64,000 nt of DNA from Trogon surrucura (lineage: Eukaryota > Chordata > Aves > Trogoniformes > Trogonidae): positions 122,683 through 186,682 of the forward strand of contig JAJGST010000075.1 in assembly GCA_020746105.1 (NCBI GenBank), written 5' to 3'. This document shows, piece by piece, positions 42,801 to 55,494 of this stretch. Position 1 is the first letter of the stretch, and each line of letters begins with the position of its first letter. The notes beneath the pieces are model-generated. The model saw only the letters and a list, made by a program, of their open reading frames with translations. It made no database searches and had not been told where the DNA came from. Made by a program: the position numbers and the translations under genes.

Positions 42801-45800
42801 TGCAGTTCATCCTTGGGACCCAGGAGGACGAGCAGCACACCCCCTGCAACTTGTTCGTTGAGCTGGATGAGATCTGTGTGAAAGGGGGTGAAGATGCCAA
42901 GTGGAGTGAAAGGGCGAGGTGAGTCCCTGCGGTCCCCACGGGCTCTGCTTTCCGCGCTCTGGGACACGAAGCTTATGCAGCTGCAGGTGCCAATGTGAGG
43001 AGCCTTCTCCTCCTGCCCCCCCCGTAGCTCTGCCAAAGGGGTTGCGGAGCTGGGGCTGTTCCCCTGCAATGGGGCTGATCGTGCCCGGTGTCCGCAGGTG
43101 GCTGAAGTTTGAGGAGGACGTGGAAGACGGTGGCGAGCGCTGGAGCAAGCCCTACGTGACCACGTTGTCCTCGCAGAGCTTCTGCGAGCTGAGGAGCTCC
43201 ATCACCAGCGGGACGGTGCTGCTGGACGTTTGTGCCGACAGCGTGGAAGCGATCGCAGGTACCGTGGGCACCACGTCCCTCTGGAACAGCCGAGCTCGGC
43301 TCGCTGCTGTGCCACTCACTCACAGCTCACACCATCCCCAGACATGATCCTAGGCCAGCAAGAACAGTCCGAGCGGTTCGACGAGTGCACACGGGCCAGA
43401 GTTCGAGAAGTGCTTCTGAGGAAGCACCAGCATCAGAAGAAAAGGAACAACCTTCTCCCCAGGTTGTGGTCGTTTGCTGACCTGCACCAGCCAGGTGAGA
43501 GCTCCTGCAGGGCTTGGCTCCAGGTGAAGGTTCCTGCCGGGCTTTGGCCCCACTAGACCTGTCCTGGTGCAGCAGAAGCGTCCCAGTTGCCGCTTGTCTG
43601 TCTTTCTGAGTGTCTGTCCTTTTCCTACCAGCCCGAACACTCAGCCCTCATCCTTCTCCCCGCACTGCCGAGGCTAAACGGGGAGTGAACCACGAGCCCA
43701 GCTCCGTGGAGTTAAGCAAGGTGAGACACTCGTAGCTCTCCTGCGCCAGTAGGGCCAGATTTGCTCTTGCAGACCCGGCTGCAGAGTGTGCAGCAGAGCG
43801 CCGGGGGCTTTGCTTTTGGACAACTGCCTGAAAATCGCTTGTCGTGCCCAGGCGGAGCTGCGCTTCCTGGAGAAAACCGCTGGGGCTGAAGCCACCAACG
43901 TGCTCGTGGGAGAGCTGGACTTCCTTCGGCAGCCCATCGCGGCATTCGTCCGCCTGACCCCGGCCGTCCTCCTCTCGGGCCTGACGGAGGTTCCCATCCC
44001 AACAAGGTCTGAAGGAGAAGCACAGCGTTTTTGTTTAAAAACCCCAACAACACAGCACAGAGTTGCATGCGTCGGTGTGCGGTGCCCCAGGGGAACGAGG
44101 CCAGCGGGAGCACACCTGTTTCTCCCACCCACACCTCCTCGCCTTTGTTTCTCCCTTCCCTGCTGTAGCTTTTAAACCCTTTGGCCAATTTTAATCAAAG
44201 TTGTCCCCAGAACTAAATTTGTGCAGAGTCAATGAGCCTGCTGCATGTCCCCTCTGGAGACACGTGCTGGGCTGGGAGCTGCCAGGGATTCCCTTGGTGC
44301 CCTTTGAGCAGGGACACATTCCTCTCTCTCACTTTGTTTTCCTTGCCCAGGTTCCTGTTTGTTTTGCTTGGCCCTGAAGGAAAAGCCCAGCAGTACCATG
44401 AGATGGGCAGGTTCATGGCTACCCTCATGACGGACGAGGTACGACGAGACAAGAGCTCTCTTGGGGTCACTTTCTGGCTTTCTTTGCCTCCCTCTGTCTC
44501 TGTGGGAGTGAGGAGGAGGGTTTGCTGTCCCAGCTGCTGCCCGCAGGAGGGTGAAATCCTAGCCAGGGTGCATCCTGCAGCTCGTGCTTCTCCCCAGGGT
44601 CCCCAGCACGCTGTCCCCGGGGGTGGCATGGCCAGGGCCAGAGGAAGTTCTCCTCTTTCCGCAGAAGGCTGCGCTGTGCCCTGGGGGACAGGGGCCTCGT
44701 GCAGGAGATGATGACAAACACTGTGAGGCAGGGCCTTCTCCTTTGGGGGGAGTATTTCCTGCCATTTCCAGCAGGGCGTTGGGCGAAGATCGTCTTGCCT
44801 TCAGCCACGAGCTCGTTGCACTGGTTAGGACGTCCGAGGCGGGTTGTCCTCTCACCAGGTTGTCTCCTCTTGGCAGGTTTTCCATGAGGTTGCCTATAAA
44901 GCCAAGGGGCGGGCTGACCTCGTGGCCGGCATCGACGAGTTCCTGGAGCAGGTCACGGTCCTGCCGCCGGGCATGTGGGATCCCTCGATCCGAATCGAGC
45001 CCCCGAAGAACGTCCCTTCTCAGGTGGGGGCTGCGGTGGTGGAGGGAGGCGCGGGGGGGACTGGTAGGACGGGAGCACGGCCGGGGACGCTGCCCAGGGG
45101 CCAAATCCACAAGGTCCCTGGTTGACACCGGTGCATTCCGGAGCAGAATGCAAGCCTGCCAGGGGTTACAAACACAGACCTTTATCCGATTTCCCTTGGA
45201 ACAGGAAAGAAGGAAGGTGCCAGGAGCCCTGGATGAGAGGGGTTCTCACAGGAAGCCGGAGGAACACGGTGGTCCTGAACTGGAGCCGACGGGAAGGTGT
45301 GAGCCTTGAGAGTTTGGGGTTTTTCCCCGTTTGCCTCTACAATCTGAGCAAGCACCCTCCCTTCTGGCCGGTCTCTGGGGTTGGTTGGTTCAGAGGAGGG
45401 GGTCCGCGGTCCCGGCATGGTCCCCGGGGCTGGGCAGGTGGGACATCTGGGCAGCTGGGCTCAGGCAGAGCATCACTGCCCCTGGGTTTTCTTGGTTTGG
45501 GGTGGAAGCACGTGTGTCAGTTCCTCTAGGTAGAGCTCTGCTGCTCCTCAAAGCAAGGGCTTGTTGCAAGGAGAGGGATCAGGCTCTCAGCTGAGCTCCT
45601 TCTGGTTGCAGAGGTTCTTGCGAGCCTCAGTTTTTGCTGGGTATAGAACGGGGGAAGGAGAGTGCCTCTGTGTGGCAATGAAAGCTCTTCCGTGCCTGTG
45701 ATTGCGCTTGTGCAGCAGAGAAAACTCCACGTGGTCTTCCAGGAGAGTAGCGTCTCTTCTTTCCTTCCTCCAGGCTCTTCGGAGGTTTGATCTCGGACGT

Positions 45801-48800
45801 GAAGCGCAAAGCCCCCTGGTTCTGGAGCGACTTTCGGGACGGTCTGAGCCTGCAGTGCCTGGCGTCCTTCCTCTTCCTCTACTGTGCCTGCATGTCCCCG
45901 GTCATCACCTTCGGGGGGCTGCTGGGGGAGGCGACCGACGGCCACATAGTGAGCCCCTCTCTCTGCTGGGTGGGGCGGGGGGAATCAAACTCCCGCAGGC
46001 GTCCTCGCTGCAGTGAGTTGGCTTTGGGGCTTTTTCCCCAAGGATTTCCTTACTCGCTGCTGCCTCTCTTCCCCGGACAGAGTGCCATGGAGTCGCTGCT
46101 GGGCGCGTCCATGACTGGCGTGATGTTCTCCCTCTTTGCTGGCCAACCCCTCACCATCCTCGGCAGCACCAGCCCCATCCTCGTGTTTGAGAAGAACCTC
46201 TACAAGTTCTGCAAGTAAGGCTGGCTGCCGCGGCCAGGTGCCGCGAGAGCCTTTGGAAGGGGGCAGTGAGAGGGAAAAAACGGGTTTCCTCTAATTTTCT
46301 TCTTGGTATAAGTTGTCCTCGGTGCCAGAGACATGGCTTTAGTAGAGGGTGGTGCGGGAGCCCTGGGTCTCTGAAGGGAGGGTGGGGTCGTTGGGGGCTT
46401 TAGGGTTAAATGGAAGTAGCAGCAGGAGGACAAGAAAGCAGGAGGAGGTGGGTGCCCCAGATGGGCTGCACAAGGCAGAGGAGACAAATCACCCTGGGCT
46501 GGGAATGAGGGAAGATTTGCTTTCCTCTGAGTACAAAACCAGGCTCTTCTTGGCCTGATTTTTGCTGGAAGTGGAAATAAGGTTTGCCCAAACACCCAAA
46601 TAATTTCCTGCTGAAACACCCTGAGGTGTGATGATGTTACTCAAAGAGCAGGAGCTTCTCCTGGGAAGCAGAGGTTTTCCATGACAGTCCTTTTGTTGTG
46701 ATGGCTGGTGTGCGATGAGCCACCCTTAGTGCAAGTCAGTTCATTGTGAAGCCCCAGCTTGCAGCTGACTGGGCGCAAAACCAGCCGGAGGACCTGACCT
46801 CCGTTGGCCTCCAAGGCGCTAACACAGGGTGAGAGTCAGGTTGCTCCCAGATTTCCCGGAGGAAGGCGGGGCTCAGAGCCTCTCGCTGGCCGTCCCACCC
46901 TTCATTTTGGTTTGTTTTCCCAGGGCCTACTCGCTCTCCTATCTCTCCCTGCGGGCGTGCATCGGGCTGTGGACCGCTCTCCTCTGCGTGGTGCTGGTGG
47001 CCACCGACGCCAGCTGCTTGGTGCGCTACATCACCCGCTTCACCGAGGAAGCCTTCGCCTCCCTCATCTGTGCCATCTTCATCTACGAGGCTCTCGAGAA
47101 GCTGAGCCACCTGCGCGAGACCTACCCCGTGCACAGGCACAGCCAGCTCGACCTCCTCACCACCTCCTAGTGGGTGTTTTCCTCCTCAGACGGCGCTGCC
47201 CCTCGGCAGGAGCTCAGGGCTGCCCCTCCATCGCCCTTGCCTGACCTCTGTCTCGGCTTCTCTTCCTCCCAGCTGTAAGTGTGAGGCACCGGCCCAGCCC
47301 AGCAACGAAACCCTGCATTTCTGGGAGAGCAACAAGATCAACGTGTCTGGCATCGCCTGGGAAAACCTCACGGTGACGGTAAGTGCCCCGAGCCACCGCT
47401 GCCCCGAGCCACGGCCGCAGGGCCCAGGGGCGTTCGCGTGGTGCCAAAGCCAGAGCCCGTCAGGTGACGATGGGCTTCCAGTTGTGCTCTGGGCAGGTTC
47501 TGCTTAAACCTGACGGGTGGGTTTAACCCGTTTGGTCCTGGGAAGGAGAGGCCGCCTTGTGCAGTCCACCTGGTCCCCAGCATCGTGGGTGATGAGTGTC
47601 CCCCTCGAGCCCCGGGTGGACAATATTTCTGACCGAGAGATGATTAATGGGGTGCTTTGATTATTGCAGAAGTTGGAGGACGTGAGGTCACACTTGAAAG
47701 CAGTAATTGGCTTCCTCAGCTGGTTTCTAAGAACTCCCGGGCCTTGCTTTCTTACTCAGGGCTGCCTGTAGGTCCGTGCCTAAAGCTGTGTGGCTGAGCA
47801 GCCTCTCAGGCTGTTGTTGCTGTAGCAGAGCCTCGGGGTAGGACGGGAGGCTCTCACGGATGTCTTCAGCCCCTCGTGGCCATGTTCTGCGCAGCCTCCG
47901 CTGGGCAGGGACTATTTCCCTCTTCTCCTTTCCTAGCGCGGTTGTCTCGGCCCTCCTTCCCCATTCCCTCTTTCTCTCTCCCCCGGAGTTTCCAGCATTT
48001 CCTTCCCCTCTGGGGTCTTCTTCAGCCATGGTTTCCTGGCGCTCAGGCGGAGGATGTGCCATGGCCTGTGCTGTGCTGGCACAGGGACTAGAGGGAAAGT
48101 CTTATAAGGAGTGGCCGAGGGAGCTGAGGGTGTGTAGCCTGGAGGAGACTGAGGGGGGGCCTTCTCACTCTCTACAACTCCCTGAAGGGAGGGTGTAGTC
48201 AGGTGCGGGGGTGGGTTCGTCTCCCGGGCACCCAGTGACAGGACGAGAGGGCACGGCCACAAACTGCCTCAAGGGAGGTTCAGGTTGGGTTTCAGGCAAC
48301 CCTTCCTCCCCGAGAGGGTGCTCAGGCACTGGGATGCTCTGCGCAGGGCAGGGGGGAGTCACCGTCCCTGGAGGGGTTTGAGGAGAGGCTGGATGTGGCA
48401 CTGAGTGCCGTGGTCTGGCCCATGGCGGGGTGTTGGGCCATCGGCTGGACTTGATGATCTCCGAGGTCTTCTCCAGCCTTACTAATTCTGTGATTCTGTG
48501 CTCACGTCCCATCTCTCTGCTGGGCAGCTTTTGTGTCACCTGTTCAGCTGCTGTTGCTGCTCATGAAATAGAGATCTCCGGTGGCAGGAGCAGGGCCAGG
48601 GTCCTGGATCTTGGAGCGAGATCCATCGAAGCCCCGAGTTCTCCGAGGTTTCCTTGCCCACGTGCACTGCTTTTATGTCCTGACCCTCTGTTTCTGCAGG
48701 AATGCCAATACTTGCATGGAGAGTTTCAAGGACCTGCCTGTGGAAGCCACGGCCCCTATGTACCCGATGTCTTCTTTTGGTGCTGCATCCTCTTCTTCTC

Positions 48801-51800
48801 CACCTTCCTGCTCTCAGGCTTCCTGAAGAAGTTTAAGACCAGCCGTTACTTCTCAACCAGGGTAGGTAGAAGCCAGTGGCCAGCAGCCGTCTCCACACGC
48901 ATCTCCCAAAATGGCTTTTCTGCAGCACTGAGCAGGATTTGCCGCCACGTGGTGGAGCTGGGCAGCGTTGACCTCGAAAGCTGAGCTCTGGTGCACCTTG
49001 GATGCCCCTCACCCCTTTCCACGAGCGCAAAACAATCGCAGCACTTCCCACCTACCTGGCGAGCGGTTTTTTGCTCAGGCAGCGGGAAACCAAAGTGCTT
49101 TGTCACCTTCTGTGCATGATGCGCTCGAGGGGAAAGTTGGCTCCAGGAGGAGCTGCCAGAGCAACAGACGCCGTTTCTTCCTTTGGAGGAGCAAGTGATG
49201 CCTCCGCGCCTTACTCCCTTTGTGGCTGGCACTGTGGCTGTGCTTTCCTACGGTTCAATCTATGCATTTTCTAAAATGTTTGAATGAAACAACCCTTTCC
49301 ACCTAATAGCACTTTTCGAATTGTCTGACACCAGCTGTGCCAGGGACAAACACAGCAACGGTATCTACCCAAGGGATGAGGCTGCGTGTCCTCAGAGCGG
49401 TGGGGTTTTGTCCACCAGCCTGAATGTTGGTGACGTCCCCGCCTTTGCCACCTCAGGGCACGGCCCTGTTTGCGATGCCCCTCTCAGCTCCGGTTTCTTG
49501 CCCCAGGTACGGTCCACAGTGAGCAACTTTGCTGTTTTCCTGACCATTGGCATCATGGTGCTCATTGACTTCTGGATGGGCATCCCGTCACCAAAGCTCC
49601 ACGTCCCCGGGAAGTTCAAGGTAACGGGGTGTTGTGGCCTGAAGCTGGTGTCAGCCCTTGGGGTGCCCCAAGCTGACGGTGGGGCAGGACAGGGCTCAGT
49701 CTGGAGGAGATGCTGGTGATGTGCCCATCTCCTCTCCCACCCCCAAGTGCATCGTTCCCTTCTGGAAGCGAGAAGGTGGCCCCAAAACTAGATACCTCCC
49801 GGAGAAGTGTCTGTGGGTCCTTGCATAGGAGACACAGCGCTGCTGAAGCCCACGGGAGAGGGTGACCGGCAGCCGGGGCTGGGACACAGGGGTGACACGG
49901 GGATGGAGGGGAAGAATCAAAGCCAGTGAAGTGTCTGGCCCGGGTGGTGACGCCACGTGTGTGCGTTGTTGCAGCCCACAAGAGCCGACCGCGGGTGGTT
50001 GATCAACCCCCTCGGACCCAACCCTTGGTGGACGGTGTTGGCCGCGCTCATCCCGGCTCTGCTCTGCACCATCTTGATCTTCATGGACCAGCAGATCAGC
50101 GCCGTGATCGTGAACAGGAGGGAGCACAGGCTGAAGGTGAGGGGCGGTGGGGGAGGAGCCCATCCCCAACCCCTCCGGGCTGCAGGTGTGGGGAGAAGCC
50201 ATCGGGATGGGCTGTCAGGGGTAACTCAGTCGCAGCTTATGTGCAAGTGGTGGAACTTCCTTTAGGAATGAAAAGGTTTCTTTGTTGGTTTTTTTTTTTT
50301 TGGAGAAGTAGCTATGGCACAAACTCTGCGAACCCAGAGTGTCTGAACTCGTGACAGGTTGTCGTGCAAGGTGCTTGCGCAAAGACTGGACACATCCTTC
50401 TTTGCTTGCGCTCAAGTAGGGTTTGAGTGTGATTTCCGACTCTGTGCTCGCCCTCACGCTGTGGGATGTTGTGCTTCTTGTTTTTCTCCCTGCAGAAGGG
50501 CTGTGGGTACCACCTGGACCTTCTCATGGTGGCCGTGATGCTCGGGGTGTGCTCCGTGATGGGGCTGCCCTGGTTTGTGGCTGCCACCGTCCTGTCCATC
50601 ACCCACGTGAACAGCCTCAAAGTGGAGTCCGCCAGCTCGGCTCCGGGAGAACCACCCAAGTTCCTGGGGATACGAGAGCAGAGAGTCACCGGCCTGATGA
50701 TTTTTCTGCTCATGGGCTGCTCCGTCTTCCTCACGTCTCTGCTAAAGGTACGAGGAAAATGCAAAACGCCCAACAGCCACGGGCTTTTGGAGGTTATACG
50801 AAACCAGTGCCCTCTCTGCAGGCCTGAGGAGTTGTGGAGCGGAGCAGGGGGAGCTGATCCCAAACCTTGGGGCTTGACCTGTGGTGGGAACCAGCCTGGT
50901 TTACCTTGCCCAGCCCTTCAGACCCCAGTTTGGTGGCTCCAGGCAAGCGAGCGACACCACGGCGCCAATTCCCAGGTGTCTTTCAGGCCCACCTGTGATC
51001 CGGGTTCCAAGGAAGTGTGTTCAGAGCAGGACATCTGCTCTTTTTCAAACAGGCCCACTTTGCGGGTGCAGTTTGCTCCCCCAAACACCTCCCAACAGCC
51101 GTTCCCAGGACAAATCCGACACACCATTAACCCTGTGGAAGCTGCAGAGCTTTAGGCAATTCGGGCAGTGCCTGTAGAAGAGAGTGGTACTACTGGAAAT
51201 GGAATGTTTTTAAATGAAGAATTGCGTTCTTTCTTTGCAGTTCATCCCAATGCCCGTGCTTTACGGCGTCTTCCTCGACATGGGTGTGTCATCGCTCAGA
51301 GGAATGCAGGTACGTAGGGCTGGGAGGCGCAGGCGAGTTCAGCACCCTCTGTTTGGGGCTTCGGCGCGGGTCAGGGTTTGGTTACATGAAAACGGGGCAA
51401 GGGAGTGCAAAGGGAAGGCAGTTTCTGCCGCTGGTGGAAATCCTTGGCCCTCGGTGTGCCAGGAGAGGCTGATGACAGAACAGCACCGAATAATTGCAAT
51501 TTGGTGGCAGCTCTCGGGGCAAGCTGCTTTACAGAGGGAGCGAAGGGGAAACGGGTGCTGCTCCCAGGAGGAACGTGGTGGGATCCAGGATTTCTCATTG
51601 CACACGAGAGTCTGAGACCTCCTGCACATCCCGCCAGGGCCAGAACGTTTCCCCAGTCCCACGGTGGCAGCGTTCCCCTTTGATTTTGCAGTTCTTTGAC
51701 CGCTTGAAGCTGTTTGCGATGCCGGTGAAACACCAGCCGGACTTCACCTACCTGCGGCACGTGCCCTTGCGGAAGGTGCATCTCTTCACCGGCATCCAGC

Positions 51801-53468
51801 TGCTCTGCCTCGTCCTGCTCTGGGCCATCAAGACGACCCGTGCCGCCATCATCTTCCCCTTGCTGGTGAGAGCCGGTGCCGCTCGGCAGCGGCGTGTTTG
51901 CGGCGTTGGGGTGAGATGTAGCGGCAGCACCTCCGGCCTCACTGCCTCTTCCCGCTTCTTTATGAAGGTTTTGGCAATCGTTTTTGTCCGGAAAGCGATG
52001 GATTTCTGCTTCTCGAAGCGAGAGCTCAGCTTTCTGGACGACCTGATGCCAGAAGGCAAGAAGAAGGAATTGGAAGATGCCGTAGTTGAAGCCCAAGAAG
52101 AAGAGGTAAAGCTTGCTGGGCGCTTGGGGCTGGGCATCTCCCTCGGGCTGTGACATTGCCTGATTCTATCACAGCGTGCCTTGAAATGGGGCGGAAGAGC
52201 AGGACTCTGTAGAAACAGATCCCAAGAGCGTGGATCCCACACATTTTTTAACACACACACACACACACACACTCTCCAAATTGTTTGGAGTGGAAGGTCT
52301 TGACCCTGCTGCACTATCAGCCGAGGCTGGAGAGGGCAGCGTGGCGGGTTTTGACAGGGCGTTTGATCTGTCTCCACTTGGGCCAAAGACAGAGCACTTA
52401 GTTTGTCCCTTTTTACCTCAGGAGTCCCAGGAGCCAAAGGGAGCTGCTGCTGCAAACCCAGTTCAGCTGCAAGAAGCTGCTGCTGCAGATTCTGTTCAGT
52501 TGGAAGGAGCTGTGGCTGCAGATTCTGTTCAGCTGGAAGGAGCTGTGGCTGCAGATTCTGTTCAGCTGGAAGGAGCTCGGCTGCAGATTCTGTTCAGCTG
52601 GAAGGAGCTGCTGCAGATTCTGTTCATGGAAGGAGCTGTGCTGCAGATTCTGTTCAGCTGGAAGGAGCTGCTGCTGCAGATTCTGTTCAGTTGGAAGGAG
52701 CTGCTGCTGCAGATTCTGTTCAGCTGCAACTGGGACAGACCAGTGACTCAGAGATCCCGAAGCCAAGCAGTGAAGGTAAATCCCCGCCGAGCTCCAGGAC
52801 CCCCAGCAAGATTCGTCTGAAGGTGTTGGGCACAGTTTTCTCTGCTTGCACCTTTATCGAGCATCCCATTGAAACCCGTAGTCAGTTGGGTGGGGAAATC
52901 AAATTTGCGGGCAGGGCTGCTGTGGGCTCAGCACGTGCTCCCGGCTCTTGGCGTCTGCAGCCGGTGCCCCGTGCCCCACAGAATCGTGGAATGGTTTGGG
53001 TTGGAAGGGACCTTAAAGACCGCTGAGTTTCTGGGGGCAGGAACACCTTCCACCACACCAGGTTGCTCAGAGCTTCGTCCTGCCTGGCCTTGGACACTTC
53101 CAAGGATGGGGCATCCGCAGCCCCTCTGGGCAACCTCTTCCAGTCCCTCACCACCCTCACAGATGGTTTTTGCAGGCCAGGGTTTGACTGTTGTCAGCAT
53201 GGTGACTGTCGGGGCAGGAGGGGGCTGCTTTAGGTCTTCAAAAAGGAGGGCAGGCAAAAAAAAACCTGCTTGGAGGAAGGGGAAGGTGCAAAGCCTGGGT
53301 TTTCTTGCGGCTCTTCCTGCGGGCTGGCCATGCGCTGCCTTCCTGTGCCTGGCTTGGAGGTGGGGCTGTGCTCGCTGCTGCGACGTGTCCCTCCCCAGGG
53401 AGCCAAGGTCCCGCTGGAGGAGAGCCCGGATCTCTCCCTCTTTGGGAAGGAAGCTCGAATTCCCGGCG
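39883..53468 (+). CDS. SLC4A8: SLC4A8 (NDCBE), Na+-driven Cl-/HCO3- exchanger
   Basis: Plasma-membrane transporter that imports Na+ and bicarbonate/carbonate in exchange for Cl-. Exons: 39883-39930, 41506-41587, 42233-42346, 42783-42918, 43098-43258, 43342-43494, 43632-43720, 43852-44006, 44351-44438, 44877-45023, 45205-45296, 45774-45948, 46081-46214, 46924-47169, 47273-47378, 48700-48861, 49507-49620, 49975-50136, 50496-50747, 51241-51309, 51692-51865, 51968-52105; all join in phase (999 codons). Probable exons 52422-52775 and 53399-53468 follow. The cytoplasmic N-terminus has a basic stretch ([10 protein letters not shown]) and the band 3 fold ([25 protein letters not shown]). Membrane part from ~435: [27 protein letters not shown] (Asp772), [12 protein letters not shown]-glycosylation sites NET, NVS, NLT lie in the third extracellular loop. 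Boundaries and sequence favour SLC4A8 over SLC4A7/A10. The true C-terminus is unresolved. Confidence 0.92.
48070..48500 (+). mobile_element. Diverged LINE 3' fragment in SLC4A8 intron 15
   Basis: Contains GAGGGAGCTGAGGGTGTGTA, a stretch ending GTGACAGGACGAGAGGGCACG, then GGCTGGACTTGATGATCTCC and ATTCTGTGATTCTGTG. A CR1-like 3' end, more decayed than most here. Confidence 0.8.
52251..52272 (+). repeat. (AC)n microsatellite
   Basis: Eleven AC units in SLC4A8 intron 22. Confidence 0.95.
52422..52775 (+). repeat. SLC4A8: 33-bp repeat forming a probable SLC4A8 exon (exon 23)
   Basis: Bounded by TTTACCTCAG and GTAAAT, 354 bases (118 codons), phase 0 at both ends and open throughout. It starts ESQEPKG, then about three units of [12 protein letters not shown] unit one base short shifts the reading so the rest is read as [11 protein letters not shown] units. 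The phase matches exon 22 (ending EAQEEE) and exon 24 ([10 protein letters not shown]). In known SLC4A8 the tail after KEEE is charged and has no such repeat. Skipping this exon would also keep frame. Confidence 0.6.
52978..53161 (-). mobile_element. LINE 3' fragment, inverted, SLC4A8 intron 23
   Basis: GAATCGTGGAATGGTTTGGG, TTGGAAGGGACCTTAAAGACC, ACCAGGTTGCTCAGAGCTTC and GGATGGGGCATCCGC: the 3' end of a CR1-like LINE read in reverse. Confidence 0.88.
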
Positions 53469-53903
53469 GTAGAAGCGCTGGGTGCGAAGCTGGGGGTTGT
53501 GGAGCAGTCCTGGTGCTGCCCTGCCCTGAAATGCAATTCTTGGGCTCCTCGCAGAGGACAGTTTTGGTTTTCCTTTCTCTTTTCTTGGGATTTGTTATTC
53601 CCACGGAGAGGCTGGACTCTGGTCCCTCTTGGCTAGGGCCAGGGCCCAGGCTGGGGTTGTTTCCAGCACATGTCTGATGCCTCCAGCTTTGAGAGAATGA
53701 ACGAAACCCACCAGGGATGGGAACTGGGGCTGATTTTAACCGGGCTGGCACCAGTTCTGCAGGGTCTGCATCTGCCCGGCCTCAGGGCTGCACGACCTTG
53801 GCCGCTGCCTTGGCCCATCCTGGCCAGACTTCCTCGCCGTCCCCGGGGTAGTCACAGGGCTAACGTGTTTTCCTTCTCATTCTAATAAAAAAATCTCCTT
53901 GCA

Positions 53904-54169
53904 GCGCCGCCCCGCTGGCAGCAAACACCCGTCCCGGCAACAAGGGATTGCTGCTGGCTATCTGCTTCGAACTCCGTGCCGAAACCAGCTCCCCAGATCG
54001 CCCGGGCCCCTCCGAAACGTCTCCTGCGGTGACACGGAATCCCCAAGGGGCGAGAGCCGCCAAAGGGCCGGTGGCCGAGGAGAGCAGCTCCGGCCCGGCC
54101 CAGCCCGCAGCGGCGCAGCAGGACTCGGGAACAGCCACAAAGCACGGCTGGGATGTGAAGAATAAATGA
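53904..54169 (+). other. Possible last SLC4A8 exon, uncertain
   Basis: Follows a good acceptor (CTCCTTGCAG). In phase with exon 24 it reads about 43 residues to a stop and shows no similarity to the known SLC4A8 C-terminus (SEINISDEMPKT type). Another frame ends HGWDVKNK at an overlapping AATAAA. Either the C-terminus has diverged or the true end lies elsewhere. Confidence 0.25.
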
Positions 54170-55189
54170 ATTCTCACTCTCCCTGAGAATCTGGAGAGTC
54201 TTGGCAGCAACCCCCGGGCAGAGGCACACGAGCAGCACGACCAGCAGCAGCTCGGGCCCGGGCAGATGTCCCCGAGCCCGACAGCGCGTGGCATCGAACC
54301 CGCCGCGTGGTGACGTTTGACCGGTCTCTCTGCCTGAGCTCTGCTTTGTTCCTTCCCACAGCAGGGCAGGGCTGCGAGAGAGGGACGCTGTTCTGGTTCC
54401 CTTTTTCCAAGGACAGTTCCAGGTCTTCACGTCCCCTCTCTCTCTGGGGCTGGATGTGCAGGGAAAACGGGCACGGACAGGACCCTGCTCGTCTGACCCT
54501 GGCCGTGTCTCTCAGGAGGCCTGGCGGCTGGCCAAGGGCCCTGCCCTGCGCATCCCTCTGCACACTCACCGACGGGAGCTTTTCACTGGTGTGAAATCCC
54601 TCTCCGGGACGTTTCCCAGCCCCGGCATCCCGCAGCCTTGCTGCATCCCTGCCTTCAGCCCGGCTCGGCCCAGCAGAGCAGCCGTGCTGGGACTGGTGCC
54701 ACGGCGGGAAGCGGAGACCGCTGAGAATGTCCCTGCGGCCGGAGAATCCCCAGCCCGGGCTGTCTGCAGCCCCCGCTGCCGCACTCGCTGCCCGGGATGG
54801 GCCGAGGGAACTGACCCCGGGGCTGGTGGCGCAGCTCCTGCTGCCCCAGGGACAGGGCAGCCTGCCCCGAGCTGGCACCCGCAGCAGCGGCTTCTCTTGC
54901 CGCACCTCCCCGTGGGGCACACACGCGGTGCCCGGCTCTGCTGCCAGGACATCCCCTCTGCCCACAGAGCCCGGCCCCAAGGGCAGCGGGAGAGGGGAGA
55001 GAGAGGTGGGAATAAGAGGGGGGTTTAGGGATGTGCAGAAATGTCTGAGGGGTGGGTGTTGTACGGAAAGTCCCGTTGCCAGAGTCAGTGTTCACAAAGG
55101 AGATGGAGGAGTCTGGACTTTATTCGAATAAAGGGAGAGTTCACCGGGGCTGCCAAGTCCCAGGAAGGTCTCTCAAACTGCCGGAGGAC
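54170..55189. other. GC-rich region, no gene recognised
   Basis: Downstream of SLC4A8; CpG-rich at 54650-55000. Open frames on both strands show no family resemblance. Confidence 0.45.
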
Positions 55190-55478
55190 AGAGCCCCCTT
55201 TTATCCCAGTTTCCTCCTTCTATCCCAGTTTCCTTCTTTTATTGCAATTTTCCCCTTTTATCCCAATTTCCTTCTTCTATCCCAGTTTCCTTTTATCCCC
55301 ATTTCCTCCTTTTATCCCCATTTCCTCTTTTCCCAATTTCCCCTTTATCCATTTCCTCCTTCTATCCCAGTTTCCTCCTCCTATCCCAATATCTTCCTTT
55401 TATCCAGTTTCTCCTTCTATCCCAATTTCCTCCTTTAATCCCAATTTGCTCCTTTTATTCCAATTTCCCCTCCAGCCC
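55190..55478 (+). repeat. Pyrimidine-rich ~18-19-bp minisatellite
   Basis: Units of the type TTTATCCCAATTTCCTCC vary in length and sequence for about 290 bases and stop ~15 bases before the tail of an inverted CR1. Confidence 0.92.
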
Positions 55479-55494
55479 TGGAAAGATGACGGAA

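Noticed and set aside
42719-43347. Separate short genes inside SLC4A8
   Set aside because: These frames extend SLC4A8 exons into introns; the true exon edges are set by GT/AG and phase.
53899-54165. Independent small gene after SLC4A8
   Set aside because: Begins right after a splice acceptor and overlaps two other open frames. More likely an uncertain last exon or UTR of SLC4A8.
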